DNA of 64,000 nucleotides from Sthenelais limicola (Eukaryota > Annelida > Polychaeta > Phyllodocida > Sigalionidae): contig OW804100.1 of NCBI GenBank assembly GCA_942159475.1, forward strand, positions 9,068,127 to 9,132,126, in the 5' to 3' direction. Within the stretch, counting starts at the first letter, position 1; every line of letters begins with the position of its first letter. Of the stretch, positions 13,301 to 33,700 are shown piece after piece. Both the position numbers and the translations under genes were made by a program. Under the pieces are notes generated by a model, which was not told the origin of the DNA, did not search any database, and saw nothing but the letters and a program-made list of their open reading frames with translations.

Positions 13301-16300
13301 TTCTGAGCAAACTGTGAACATTAAAAAAAAATCCACACAGGACTTAAAGGCAAAACTGTCCAGTGCGTCGGTGGCTCCGTATGTAAAGGTTACTATAAGT
13401 TTCAGACTTACTTCTTGTTTACAGATTCGAACAATGGCACGCGCGACCGTCGTCAGTTTATGCGTTGCTGCAAAAGAAGGAATTAAGTGGATGTAGGAAA
13501 GTATCGTGGGAAAATTTCTGAATAATGAAGAGGTAATCTACTTGAGGTGGGCCAGATGAGATGTAGTCTCTAGCCAGGGCCGTGTTTAAACTCGGTTGAG
13601 CTTGAATAGGGGAGTCACATTGACAATAGGGTGATGGGCATGGGATGATTCACGTGAAGCTATCTCAGTCTTGTATGCCTTGCTTGTACAGAGCGGGGCC
13701 CTCATAGTCCCTCATTGCTCTGGGACAAGCCTGCCATGGAGGTTCTCACTTCTATAAGGGTCAAGGGTATCGCTTGCAATGCTCAGGCAGTTGATGATTT
13801 AGATGTAGGGCGGGGGAGGTAATGTTGGAATCTCCTAAGGTAGCTACCCCACTATTTTGTACCTCTGCACTAGAAGAACCCAGTACAAGACAGCATGAAA
13901 TCGGTTTTTGTATTAACATTCCTGAGAAGGGTCTACCGACCCCATTCGGGTCGACCATACAGCTGCCCTCATGTCATTTTTATCAGCCTTTTCCTCTGTC
14001 CAGTTCATATTCCCCCATATCAATTGGTGTCAGATTTATTAGTTTGACTGTGTGGTACATGATACTAGTCGCATTTTTTAATATGATATCTATCAGACAG
14101 ATAGATCAGATCTACTTATAAACAGTTGAACTTTCTGAATTAATTGAAGTATGGGCTTTCAATCGTTTTTGGGGCATAAGTAATAGTATTCAATCGTTGT
14201 GGCGTTATGGAGTTAAAACGGAGGAAAATGATAACTTAAAGCAAGAGGTGAGAAGAGGGAAGGGGAGAAGAGGAGTAGGGGGAAGGATGAAGAAGGGGGA
14301 GGGTAGTCGTAAAAAAAGTTGAAAGTTGGTCGAAAAAAAGTTGAAAGTTGGTCGTAAAAAAAGTTGAAAGTTTGTCAAAAAAAAGTTGAAAGTTTGTCGG
14401 AAAAAAAGTTGAAAGTTGGTTGGAAAAAAAGTTGAAAGTTGAAAGTTTTTTTGAAAAAAAAGTTGAAAGTTGGTCGGAAAAAAAGTTGAAAGTTTTTTTG
14501 AAAAAAAAGTTGAAAGTTGGCCGGAAAAAAGTTGAAAGTTTTTTTGAAAAAAAAGTTGAAAGTTGGTCGGAAAAAAAGTTGAAAGTTGGTCGGAAAAAAA
14601 GTTGAAAGTTGGTCGGAAAAAAAGAGTTGAAAGTTGGTCGAAAAAAAAGTTGGTCGTTAAAGTCAGTCGTTCGTAAAAAAAATGAAAGCCTCATGGTTTA
14701 ATCCAGCTTGTTCTTAAACAACTTTAATAATCATAAAATTCCCTAAATCGAATCATTTATATTTGCTAATAAACATCTAAATATTTAAAACATGATTTAT
14801 CACATTACTTTTACTTTCAACCATTTCTATAAGATGCAGAAACACCCAAAAAAGTTCCGTTCCGTTTCCTTCATTCAGATTCCATTTGCCATTACTTTTA
14901 CTTTCAACCATTTCTATAAGATGCAGAAACACCCAAAAAAGTTCCGTTCCGTTTCCTTCATTCAGATTCCATTTGCCATTACTTTTACTTTCAACCAGTT
15001 CTATAAGATGCAGAAACACCCAAAAAAGTTCCGTTCCGTTTCCTTCATTCAGATTCCATTTGCCATTACTTTTACTTTCAACCATTTCTATAAGATGCAG
15101 AAACACCCAAAAAAGTTCCGTTCCGTTTCCTTCATTCAGATTCCATTTGCCATTACTTTTACTTTCAACCAGTTCTATAAGATGCAGAAACACCCAAAAA
15201 AGTTCCGTTCCGTTTCCTTCATTCAGATTCCATTTGCCATTACTTTTACTTTCAACCATTTCTATAAGATGCAGAAACACCCAAAAAAGTTCCGTTCCGT
15301 TTCCTTCATTCAGATTCCATTTGCCATTACTTTTACTTTCAACCATTTCTATAAGATGCAGAAACACCCAAAAAAATTCCGTTCCATTTCCTTCATTCAG
15401 ATTCCATTTGCCATTACTTTTACTTTCAACCGGCCGAGCGGAGAGCTGTCAACTGGCTTACGTCACACTGTCTTACACTGTCTTACGTCACAAAAGAGGT
15501 GCCGACTCCCAGACTACACTGTCTTACGTCACAAAAGAGGTGCCGACTCCCAGACTTGTCAACATTGCCACGTGCAAAGTAATACCGTCCCTTGGGTTGA
15601 GTAAAAAAAGTGACGTCAGAATTCTGGGATTCCCCTTCCTATCATGTCAACATACCTGACAGAACAACGTGTCTCCCCGAATAAAAACAGTCACTGAATG
15701 ATCAAATCATAAATTAATGTTGTACCCAGGTCCATGTGTGTCGGAGTGTTGATGAATATAATTCTCTTCGGTTGATGTCAAAGTTAAATAGTGTTAATCA
15801 ATGAGAAAACATACAGAAGTTAAACCCTGTTGTGCAATGCATCAACTAGCGAATCCAAAACAGCCTTGACAAGAGACCACATCTCATATGCACTGCAACC
15901 TATTGGATGGCAGACTTACACTAACCACAAGACATAATTGTTTGGGTGTACTTACAACCATTAAAGACAATGGAGTTGTGAGGTAACCAACGGACATCAG
16001 CAAGGAATGCTTCTGTACTTCCATATACTTTGCGTCGGATATTTTTCTCCAAAGTGCTGAAGTCTGTCGGATTTGCAATAAAATCCTCGTACAGCGGTAG
16101 TGCAACTTTGTCAACAGGATGGAAGAAGGGTTCACTCTGGATTTGAAATAAGATGAAATTAACAAGCATTTGTTAATGTTTGGAAAGAAAACAAATACAG
16201 GCTATGCACCGTTTAAAGAAAGCTAATGGGACAGGGTAAATACGGCAAGAAAAATAAAAATACTATATGAGATACTCCCAAAATCATACTTACACCTGAG

Positions 16301-19273
16301 ATCCTCATTTGCGACAGGGCGAATCGAAGGATGACACAGAGTTGATCTAACGTGAGTAGAGCCATTGAAGGAGACCGTGTGTCCACACATTCTGCTCGCA
16401 TTATTTTCTAGAAACCAAACCAAAAGTTGAAACTGTTAGCCAGCATATCTGAATTGCTTGAAACTATCTGTTGTATATATATTTATATGATACAGGCAAA
16501 CATGAAAGACAAATAATTTTAGGGTGCCAATCTTTAGAGGTAACATATTTATTAGTAGGTGGACATTTCGACGAACATAACAAAGACTACTTAATCATTG
16601 GCTGTGCTACAATGAGATAGGCTGACTCCTAATTACAATAAGATAGGTTTTACATTATAAGACACAGGAAAATGTGTAAATTATGCCCAGTCGAACATAC
16701 ATTGAATATTGATCCAATGAATGGTATACTTCAACATGATTGGTATTGATTCGAATGACTTAAGCTAATAAATACGTTTATAGATGTTTAATTCATTTGA
16801 AATTTCTCAAGATTAGTTCATACTACTAACATAGATATAGTTAAAGGTTTAAGTTGAACGAAAAGGCAACTCTCATGAAGACCTGTTACTTCTGGAAAAG
16901 ATGAACCCCTATTTCATTCCAAGAGTTAACATCTGCATAGTGGGAAATTAAGCTATTGTTTCCCTTCATTTCAAGTTCACCAACTGGTCACAATGGCGAA
17001 AGATTCCGTCTACACATACATCCTTACCTCACATTCAGTGCAGACCCAAGAAGGACAGGCTTGGTGCATATCCAGGCACTTCAGATGAAAACCGCGAGGA
17101 CATAATTCACAGGCTAAATCTGTCCCTTCTTTATGACAAATCCAACAAAAGGAGTCCTTTTCTTCTTCCTACATTTAATGACAGGAATAACAAGTACTTT
17201 AGAATAATAAAACAACACGGAACTATATTGTTTTCATCCCATCTACCTCAGTTAGACATGGATGAAACACTAGGATATATAATATATATAATATATTCAT
17301 AGTCTCACCAAGATGTCTATAGAAACAAGTCATGTTCACCATCAGATATCTGTAACAGTTCAATGTATTTTTCTAACAAACCTCGCCATCCTCATCCTTC
17401 ACAATCAACCGCTTTTTCTTCCCTGCCGGAAAAACCTCTGGCTCTACTTCTTCGGTGCTGGGCGCTGGGTGGTCTTCCACAGAGCGTCGCGACCTCATCC
17501 TGTAACCAGTAGAACGTAGTTCTGGCTCAATTTCAGGTTCTGCCACCGCCGACTGTCTTCTTCTCCAGATCGTGTATGTCTCTATAAATTAATAGTTGTA
17601 AAGAATCCTATTTATTATAATTTCATTCATATAACACTAGGGGTAGAGGGGAAAGGCTATTTTTAAAAGCTACGAAAGTGGGATAATAGAATAACCCCCA
17701 ATGTTCCACAAGAGTTCACTTGCGGTCCTTACCTGGCTCTTCTACCAAGTTGTCAATGACTTCTTCATCAGAGGGAGTATTAAATACTCGGCGTTTCCTC
17801 TTTCTACATGAACTTCTGAGCGCTGACTCTTGGGATGCTGGATCAGATTCGCCCTTATCACTCTTATCTTGGCTACCTTCATCTTTATCTGGGTCGGGTG
17901 AATTGTGGGGTATGGCACTATCTTCACTCCCTCGCCGTCTCTTGGACAGCGTGACACCTGGCGAACTATTGTCTTGGGGTATTGATGATTTTGAATGGGA
18001 TTCTGGTTCAGATTTAGGGGATATTTTCCGTTTACCTTCAGGGGACACCTTTGTATCGCCTGGAACCATGAAAACAGTTTCGAAATGCATTATATATTTG
18101 CAAGACAATACCGTAATAGTTATCATAGGAAACATAGATCCACAAACTATACAAACAAATGGACCTCCTTATCAATAGGCTAGTGTCCCTATCTTAATTA
18201 CTAGCTCTTGCTGAGTCCCCAAGGGGTCTGCCACTGGCTGCTCTCACTGCAGCTGAAAGGATGGTCGACCAAATGTTACTGATGCTATTGAAGACTTAAT
18301 TCTATGCAAATTACAGCCATGTGAAATCCACCGCTTAGTCTTGTGTAGAATAATTACAGAATATCGCCTCGGAAGTAGTCAGCTGCACTCTAATAGGCTA
18401 GCTTAGACAGCAAATCGGCCTCGCCGAGAATTAATAATGATAATTTTCTCACTTGATCCTGGTGTGGTAGGCGCAGTAAATCGAGCACGGCGTCTGGGGG
18501 AAACAGGTACTGGGTCTGCCTAAAACAAGAAATATTCGTTTGATATTAATATGACTTTATTCACATTTGTTTTTATAAAAGCCAGCATATGAGATTCCAT
18601 GAGAAAATTCACTTAGAAAATGGTTTAATAGACAAAGCCTAAACATTAGACAACAGTCAACACACAAAATAAATCCGTTTTGTTCAATGAGAAATCCAAA
18701 ATAGATATGAAAGGAAATATTTCTAACTACAAATCTTATCATGACCTACACAGAAGTTCCAACCGAAGTAGTATGTCTAAAAGTATAACCAAGCGTTATT
18801 ATATTCCTTTACGGAATACATGATACATATTTTTTTATTACTATTTTCGAAGTCATTCTGAAGACACTAGGTACCGTACCTCTTTTGAGGTCATCATTAA
18901 AAAGTGTAGACACATTTATAAAGAGTTGAATTTGCGTTATAAATCAACAGTGTCACTCATAGCTAGTTAATAATTGTGTAGATGTAAGATTATGTTTTTT
19001 TTTTAGAAATACCTTATCCAAGCCATCTGGTGAAAGATTTTGGTCGGGATACGGGTGGTCGGGAGTTGGTCTTCCTTCTTTGAAATGGCGCGAACAAACT
19101 TTATGAAAATACTTAGGCTCCCAAACTGTGCCGTCTTGGAGATGTCTATTTAACCGGGCGACCCATTCTTTCCTTATGTCTGGATTTTTATCAGACGGAA
19201 AGCAATAAAACCGTACTTCGTGATTCTTTCTCGAGTTGGCCTTGCAGCCAACCACAGCACAGCATTGGACCAT
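2107..19273 (-). CDS. ZMYND8: ZMYND8-like chromatin reader with N-terminal THAP domain (21 coding exons)
   Basis: Known ZMYND8 is a nuclear reader of modified histones that recruits repressor complexes. Coding exons, 5' to 3' on the minus strand: 19273-19013, 18519-18453, 18059-17733, 17581-17382, 17168-17028, 16407-16294, 16136-15956, 13467-13412, 13229-13149, 13022-12963, 12210-12155, 11802-10791, 10541-10354, 9978-9785, 6816-6703, 6536-5503, 5348-5280, 5144-4935, 4661-4428, 3959-3867, 2304-2107. All junctions are GT-AG and phases agree throughout, giving about 1,629 residues against roughly 1,190 in human. Domain order: THAP 1-87, basic Ser-rich linker, PHD 286-332, bromodomain about 340-449, PWWP 477-530, long acidic and Ser-rich region, coiled coil 1363-1453, MYND 1456-1490, Pro-rich tail. 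The PHD to PWWP block and the coiled-coil/MYND block match vertebrate ZMYND8 closely. The last two exons rest on splice sites and open phase only. The extra THAP domain is unusual. Confidence 0.93.
4261..4321 (+). repeat. (AT)n microsatellite, about 61 bp
   Basis: A perfect alternating AT run in the ZMYND8 intron between the MYND exon and the 3959-3867 exon. Confidence 0.95.
4428..5348 (-). other. ZMYND8: ZMYND8 coiled coil and MYND zinc finger exons
   Basis: Exons 5348-5280 and 5144-4935 encode the helical dimerisation segment, including [15 protein letters not shown], and end KKKQW. Exon 4661-4428 begins exactly at the first MYND cysteine and encodes [19 protein letters not shown], nearly identical to vertebrate ZMYND8. 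The MYND finger contacts PPPLI-type corepressor motifs in the known family. The exon ends CAG before a GTTGGT donor. The open frame continues beyond that donor but loses similarity there. Confidence 0.94.
7426..7643. mobile_element. 218-bp MITE with CAGGGTTGGAAAA termini and 5-bp target duplication
   Basis: Ends CAGGGTTGGAAAA and TTTTCCAACCCTG are perfect inverted repeats. AACCA flanks both sides (7421-7425, 7644-7648). The interior repeats GGTTGTCC-type words, some inverted. CAG-ended termini suggest a hAT relative with 5-bp duplications. It lies in a ZMYND8 intron. Confidence 0.75.
7790..8020. repeat. Foldback repeat with ~95 bp arms
   Basis: The left arm contains TCCACTGGCTGTGGTAAGCT, then GGTAAGCCTTGCAATGG and AGGTCCTGCCTAC. 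The right arm carries these inverted, ending CCGCATCCAGTGGATACCA. The left arm has one extra GCGGTAAGCT(C/T)T unit. Intronic, with no coding potential. Confidence 0.7.
8222..8550 (+). repeat. Dispersed repeat, copy A, with internal (GGA)n
   Basis: Partner of 51101-51444. It contains a GGA run at about 8286-8323, then TAGTCTATAGAAGGACTATAG, GCTTACGATAAGCTTACA and AGTAGTACATGTCATTT. It lies in a ZMYND8 intron; the partner is about 43 kb away. Confidence 0.75.
9316..9484 (+). repeat. Short local duplications (CCTAGTAGCCAACCCCCTG and CAGTCTGTATACCT units)
   Basis: GCCTAGTAGCCAACCCCCTG occurs twice in tandem. A ~42-bp unit beginning CTCAGTCTGTATACCT and ending GTCACTCACAGCA also occurs twice. Intronic in ZMYND8. 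Confidence 0.65.
12155..13467 (-). other. ZMYND8: End of bromodomain, zinc-binding linker and PWWP exons of ZMYND8
   Basis: Four short exons (13467-13412, 13229-13149, 13022-12963, 12210-12155) encode [18 protein letters not shown], then the CPDCY...WFVEPC linker zinc site, then [14 protein letters not shown], the PWWP core, then IRFFGAHDR. The next exon, from 11802, completes the domain with AWVPTSN. Together these give an uninterrupted match to the ZMYND8/ZMYND11 reader module. Each exon is 56-81 bp, too short to stand out as an open frame, so an annotation based on long frames would miss the PWWP domain. Confidence 0.92.
14290..14670 (+). repeat. Minisatellite of GTTGAAAGTTGGTCGGAAAAAAA-like units
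   Basis: About 16 or more degenerate units of 20-26 bp, with variants GTTGAAAGTTTTTTTGAAAAAAA and GTTTGTC(A/G)AAAAAAA. Intronic in ZMYND8, between exons 7 and 8. The Phe-rich minus-strand frame across it is a repeat artefact. Confidence 0.85.
14804..15432 (+). repeat. 87-bp tandem repeat, about 7.2 copies
   Basis: A unit starting ATTACTTTTACTTTCAACCA recurs exactly every 87 bp (14804, 14891, 14978 and so on to 15413). Variant units CATTTC (H) and CAGTTC (Q) occur in the order H-H-Q-H-Q-H-H. Because 87 is 29 codons, open frames run through both strands. These are not genes: the block is within a ZMYND8 intron, and no start or splice context supports them. Confidence 0.93.
15443..15620 (+). 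promoter_or_regulatory. Cluster of TTACGTCA/TGACGTCA motifs in a local duplication
   Basis: TTACGTCA occurs at about 15459, 15483 and 15523, and TGACGTCA at about 15611. The ~47-bp block CACTGTCTTACGTCACAAAA...CTCCCAGAC is duplicated in tandem. The sites are CREB/ATF-type words; function is inference. Confidence 0.35.
15956..17168 (-). other. ZMYND8: ZMYND8 PHD finger and bromodomain exons
   Basis: The exon at 17168-17028 encodes a complete Cys4-His-Cys3 PHD finger: C293, C296, C305, C308, H313, C316, C328 and C331 of the predicted protein. The exons at 16407-16294 and 16136-15956 encode most of the bromodomain, and the exon at 13467-13412 completes it. The segment [19 protein letters not shown] is nearly the vertebrate sequence. 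N429 in the FNG motif aligns with the acetyl-lysine-contacting Asn, so acetyl-lysine binding is probably retained. In vertebrates the PHD, bromo and PWWP modules fold as one reader unit, and the same order is kept here. Confidence 0.93.
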
Positions 19274-19281
19274 TGTGGAAA
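19013..19281 (-). CDS. THAP-domain exon (first coding exon of the ZMYND8 gene)
   Basis: THAP domains are sequence-specific DNA-binding zinc modules. The start is the ATG at 19273, opening [11 protein letters not shown], which resembles THAP1 N-termini. Zinc ligands fit the family pattern: C5-x4-C10, then C60-x2-H63, with conserved F22, P26, W37 and F64. The terminal AVPTIF-type box is degenerate (NLSPDG). A 3' splice site (cttgcag) sits just upstream at 19282, so a non-coding first exon probably lies further up. The exon ends GATAAG before a GTATTT donor, in phase 0. The next downstream exon, at 18519, also begins in phase 0. The open frame extends upstream to 19363, but that stretch crosses the acceptor and is probably intron. 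A separate small THAP gene ending elsewhere cannot be excluded without transcripts. Confidence 0.85.
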
Positions 19282-28929
<9,648 letters not shown>

Positions 28930-30720
28930 GGTCTAAGCTGATAGCAGTGCTCGAACTGTCGACACTGTTCAGAAATATTTGGTGGTGGTTCAGTTTTCAT
29001 TACAAATTAACTTGTGAGTCCTATTGATTGTCAATTCAAACGAGTCCAGCAGCTGAAGGTTTTGTTACACTGCTGCACTGGCACTAAGGTTCTTCGTGGG
29101 TTATTAAACATCCTCATCCGTTTTTAGATCATCAGTCCATGCAAGACCGCCGAATTAGTGTTTTCCGCTGTTAAGATTCAAGGGAACGTATTATCCTAGT
29201 CACGGTGTATTACCGTTACGATGTTTTTTCTTAAAATGACATTTATTCCAATTGTGTTGCCTTATACAGGACAAGATATGGGAGTCATCAGTAATTTCTT
29301 ACAATAAATATTTTGCCATGATCTATTCATTTCATAGAGAAATGAACGTATACTATCTCACTCTCAATAATGGTGAAAGAATGATTGAATGAAGAATATA
29401 ATCTCGTTACCACGGTAAAACACCCGCGAGGAACCTTGTTTGGTGCAAGACTGTATGGTCACGATATTTCGTTAGATTGATGATGGTTTGGCTTTAATCC
29501 GCCAAACATTTGAATGAAAACGAAAAAAAATCATACATTGATATTAGGGAATGTATTTTAATGTGAAAAATCATGTGTGATTGTGATCATTGATTTCAAG
29601 CATCACAATTCATTCAAAATTGATTTGTGACACTAGCTACACGATTTACAAGGTGTATTGAGGGGAAATATATGGAACATGGCTCCAAAAAGGTTATCTT
29701 TTGTTTCAGTTTTGTGTTGTATGAAAATGGTACCTTTTTATCGTACCCAAGTAACTAAGTGGGGGCGGGGGGGAAATAATGAAGTGTACATTGGTTTGAA
29801 ATGTACTACTACAGATAATGTTATGGAAGAAAGGAGCACTTGTTTGAAGTCTCATGTATGTCAGGTTTGCACATGTATGGTAATATTGACCCGAGCGTAA
29901 TGAGCACGCATTTTAAGGTTTATTTGATGCCTCTCCTTTCATGTATAAATGGTATCAAGTGATTTACATCTCTGTTCCACATGGTATAAACAAAAATCAC
30001 AAACTGCGGGAAAACATGGGTGTTATATTTCACCCATTGTGAATTATTTGCTCGCGATAAGATTTATAAAATAAAAAGATGCAGGTTATAATTGTACTTA
30101 GCTATTCTCCTATGAATCTTCACTTTTTGAATAAATTTAAAAATGTTATTTAATCATGCCCTCGGTAAATGGACGAGGAAAGCAGATGCCAAAATGGAAT
30201 ATTTCTCTATGCTCAGGCCTGGATGCGGCCATGTTGTCTCAATCTGCTATCTATACCCTATGTTATTAATATACCAAAGTCGATAAATGAATCATATTCG
30301 AACAGCAGAAAAAATACAATACACCGAATAGTTTGCTTCTTTCAATATTCTGGCAAGTTCGGTTTAACATGATTCGTTTTTCGATGCTTTTAATCTGATA
30401 AACCGTCAGCTGAATTGTTCTTGGTAAAATGTTATTATGGTGGGAAGGGTGAATGATATCATTGATAAACTGTTGGCATCCATTTAACATGCATCACTCT
30501 TGTTATAGTAATGCCGTTTGGCTCATCGTTGGGCATAATAATTATTTATTGACATGCTTGTAAAATGAAGAAAGAAACTATTGACGTCTGAAGTCCTCAC
30601 GAGATGTTTGAATCTCCAGTCCTCCCTGTAATGTATAAAGCAACCTCTTGAAGCATTGGGCATGTTTTATGTATGAAGTTTTAGTGAGCAGGACTAATAA
30701 ACTTTTAAATAAGAATTTTG
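28930..30720 (+). other. TRAM1: Probable TRAM1 3' UTR with candidate polyadenylation signals
   Basis: No coding exon was seen here. AATAAA hexamers after the stop lie at 29303-29308, near 30067, and at 30696-30701. The last is followed by T/GT-rich sequence and is the best-looking 3' end. Which one is used is unknown. Small open frames in this interval are AT-rich and have no recognisable similarity. Confidence 0.35.
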
Positions 30721-33700
30721 TGACATTGAATTTCTCACTCGGGTACTAGAAAACGCTCGGCGGACATTTACCGATGTCTGCCGTGCTTATCTTGCACCAT
30801 CTCGAGGATTGCATTCATCCAGTATAAATGTATGCTATGAATGCTTTGAATCTGACTGCGAAAGCTTCAAAATTTACAGTTGTCATTTACTTGTAAATTT
30901 AGATTACGTCATACTTAAATTATCTTATTCAAATCGTCCTGCGTGGTAGTCACATCTTACAGCCAAAAATGATCGATGAATGTATAAAAAAAGTTGAAGA
31001 ACCGTCCTTCGAGAAGACACCTTTGTATAGGTTCATGTTAAGTGAGCTTTAACAATGCCAACGTAGAGATACAATCGGTGGGGAAAGGCTTATGCGTGGT
31101 TATTAGCAAAAGCTGTATAGTAAATTTAATTACTTTCTTTAACAAAGCCTTGCCATAATTAGAAGCGAGATGCGCCTTTCCAATCCCGTGTATTTTATTT
31201 CTTTTCTGTCATAGTTCAATCGCATATGATGCGATGTGTGAGATGCATGCAAGATGTATAATGGTAGCGCATGAGGATATAAAACTATTCTGCCACAATC
31301 GCGTGTATTGAGATATCTTTATGTACAATGTATCAAACGCTATGGAGTTGGCAATAACTGACCAGTAAACTAACAGATCTGACATTGTTATTCATGGAAT
31401 TTGTAAATTGGGAGAACTAGCTCCAGTTTGTATGAATTCATAAAAAAATGAAATTCTCCTTCGCTATTATGGAACTAATCTAAGCCTTTCAAAATCGGTG
31501 ATTTCCAGTCCAATACAGAGAAAATCCCTCATGTAAACTGCTTTGACAATTTGAAACCTATCTGTAACATGCCGTCAATCTGGCGCAGGCCGGAATTTGC
31601 CCGTGTTGAAAAGACCCTTTGGACGACTCATGGGAGGTTTTTATCATGTAAATATCAATATTTATTTTCATTTCATAACATGTAATGTTGCGCCGCAAAG
31701 GCATTATATTCTTTAGAGTAATCATTTCAGGATATAATCAGTATTTAGGTGGCTTTGTGAAAAAATGTTGCATCACCTTGATAGCTGCAAGAAAAATCAT
31801 GATATGACAGTGAGGAGAATATATATATTGCTATACCTTTCGTCAAACTACAATTGTATGCTCTGGGAACTTCTTAGTTTATTATGTCTGGATCTTTCCA
31901 TTTCTAATCATTGGATTTTGTTCTTATGATATAATATTATATTTTGAAGTTAAGATTTGACACATCATCGAGGTAACGTATGTTCATATTCATTCACAGA
32001 TTTTAAAGTGGACTCTTCCGTTCATGAATGACAATTTTATGTGGCACCTTATACGTATCGGCGTGGGGGAGCTGGTATTTTAGTTTGATCTATCTCATGT
32101 GACCATAATATATCTGAAGATAAAAGGGGTTTTATATACCATAGGCCTACCAAAGGTATCAAAGTGTAAAAATATACATTTTTCGTGCATACCTTTTCTT
32201 TTTAAACACTACTGTTGTAACCTATATAATATGGTTGATCATTTAGTATATGCTACGTCTGTTATTAAATATTTGTGCATCTTCCATGTCTCATGGCTTA
32301 CCTCTTGGCATCTATAGGCGACCGTATACCCGAGACGTAGTATTCTTTATGCATTGAATTATGTTGTGTCGCGATCATTAGCTATCATTGCTGGTACGGA
32401 AGAGGAAGGAAGCTAGTCCGAGTGAATGATCTGAAGCAATACTACACAGGTTTTGATATGAGCTGAAATATATGATTTAGCTTTGTGTATTATAGTGCAT
32501 ATATTAGTAGAAGTGAAAGCATTGATAGTAAGATGATCCATTGAGTATTTTAATGTCCATTGAGTTGAATATCATTAAAGCAGGGGTCAACACAAGTGAA
32601 CATTGTCGGTGATTCTTTGGTTCACAATTCACACCATCTTCTAAATATGTTGTTGATGGACCGTTTTCTGTAATAGTGTTTGGCAGCTCATCACTACAGG
32701 GGGCGCCAGGTGTAGTTACTTGGAATTGAGCAAACCATCAACGCCGTTATTTCCCTCCAACCCAGGTTAAGTACAATAATTACGTAAACCTTTTGATCAG
32801 TGGTGATTGGATAAAATGGTACCAAATCAGATAAGTTCATTTATTCCTTGATCCATCATTATTTTAACATCGGTATCTCTATGGATGTATCGGCAGAAGT
32901 GACATTGGTGAATATGTTAATTGAACGTTCATGTTAATGCTCAAACATTCGAATTACGCATGAGGTTTGCAATGTGAGATAAAAGGCTATCAATAGTTAT
33001 CTGGGGGAATGTAGTTAATTTTTCCAATTCACGTTTATATTAATCAATAAAACGATGAGAAATAGTTTACACGAAGCTTATATTTCTTGTTTGTGCCACT
33101 CTTCAGCTACGTACTCGATCATCTGACAGTAGTTTCCAAATGAGTGAAGTGGGGATAACATGAATCTGTTATTTAATCCTTCATGATGTGTGCTCTTTGA
33201 TCTTTGTGCCAAGTGTGCTCTGGCATTTGTATCACAGCTCTCTGTCTATAAAAGGATTAAGAATACAACAACCTGCCTGTATGTATGAACGTCCGATGAT
33301 AAAATTGTTTTTAGACATTGTTTTGTGGAATATTTCATTTCTTGACGATTATGAATAGCTTAAATCACTTATTGGGCGATTCTCATGACTGGAGTTCAGA
33401 TCAGTTTTCATTTCATAAATACATCTGGGGGTCAAGGCCAGCTACTCCAGATATATGAGTTGGTGGGTATGAATTAAAAGAACAAGTCAAATAGAAATAT
33501 TCCTAGATAGAGGGAAACTATTAAACAGAACCTGTAAACAAGTTTAATAATTATGTCGGTAGGCTATGTATAAACAAGTCAAACCCTGTTATTATAAAAT
33601 AGGCTCTCAGTCTCTTCACTTAATAAATGGGGATTTATGATTAATTCTGATCCTTTTTTTAATGTGATCTGTTTTTCTGGTGGAGGGGCTCAGTCGAAGG

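Noticed and set aside
14777..15659. Long open frames (196-270 codons) on both strands
   Set aside because: They follow an 87-bp (29-codon) tandem repeat inside a ZMYND8 intron; openness on both strands comes from the period, not selection.
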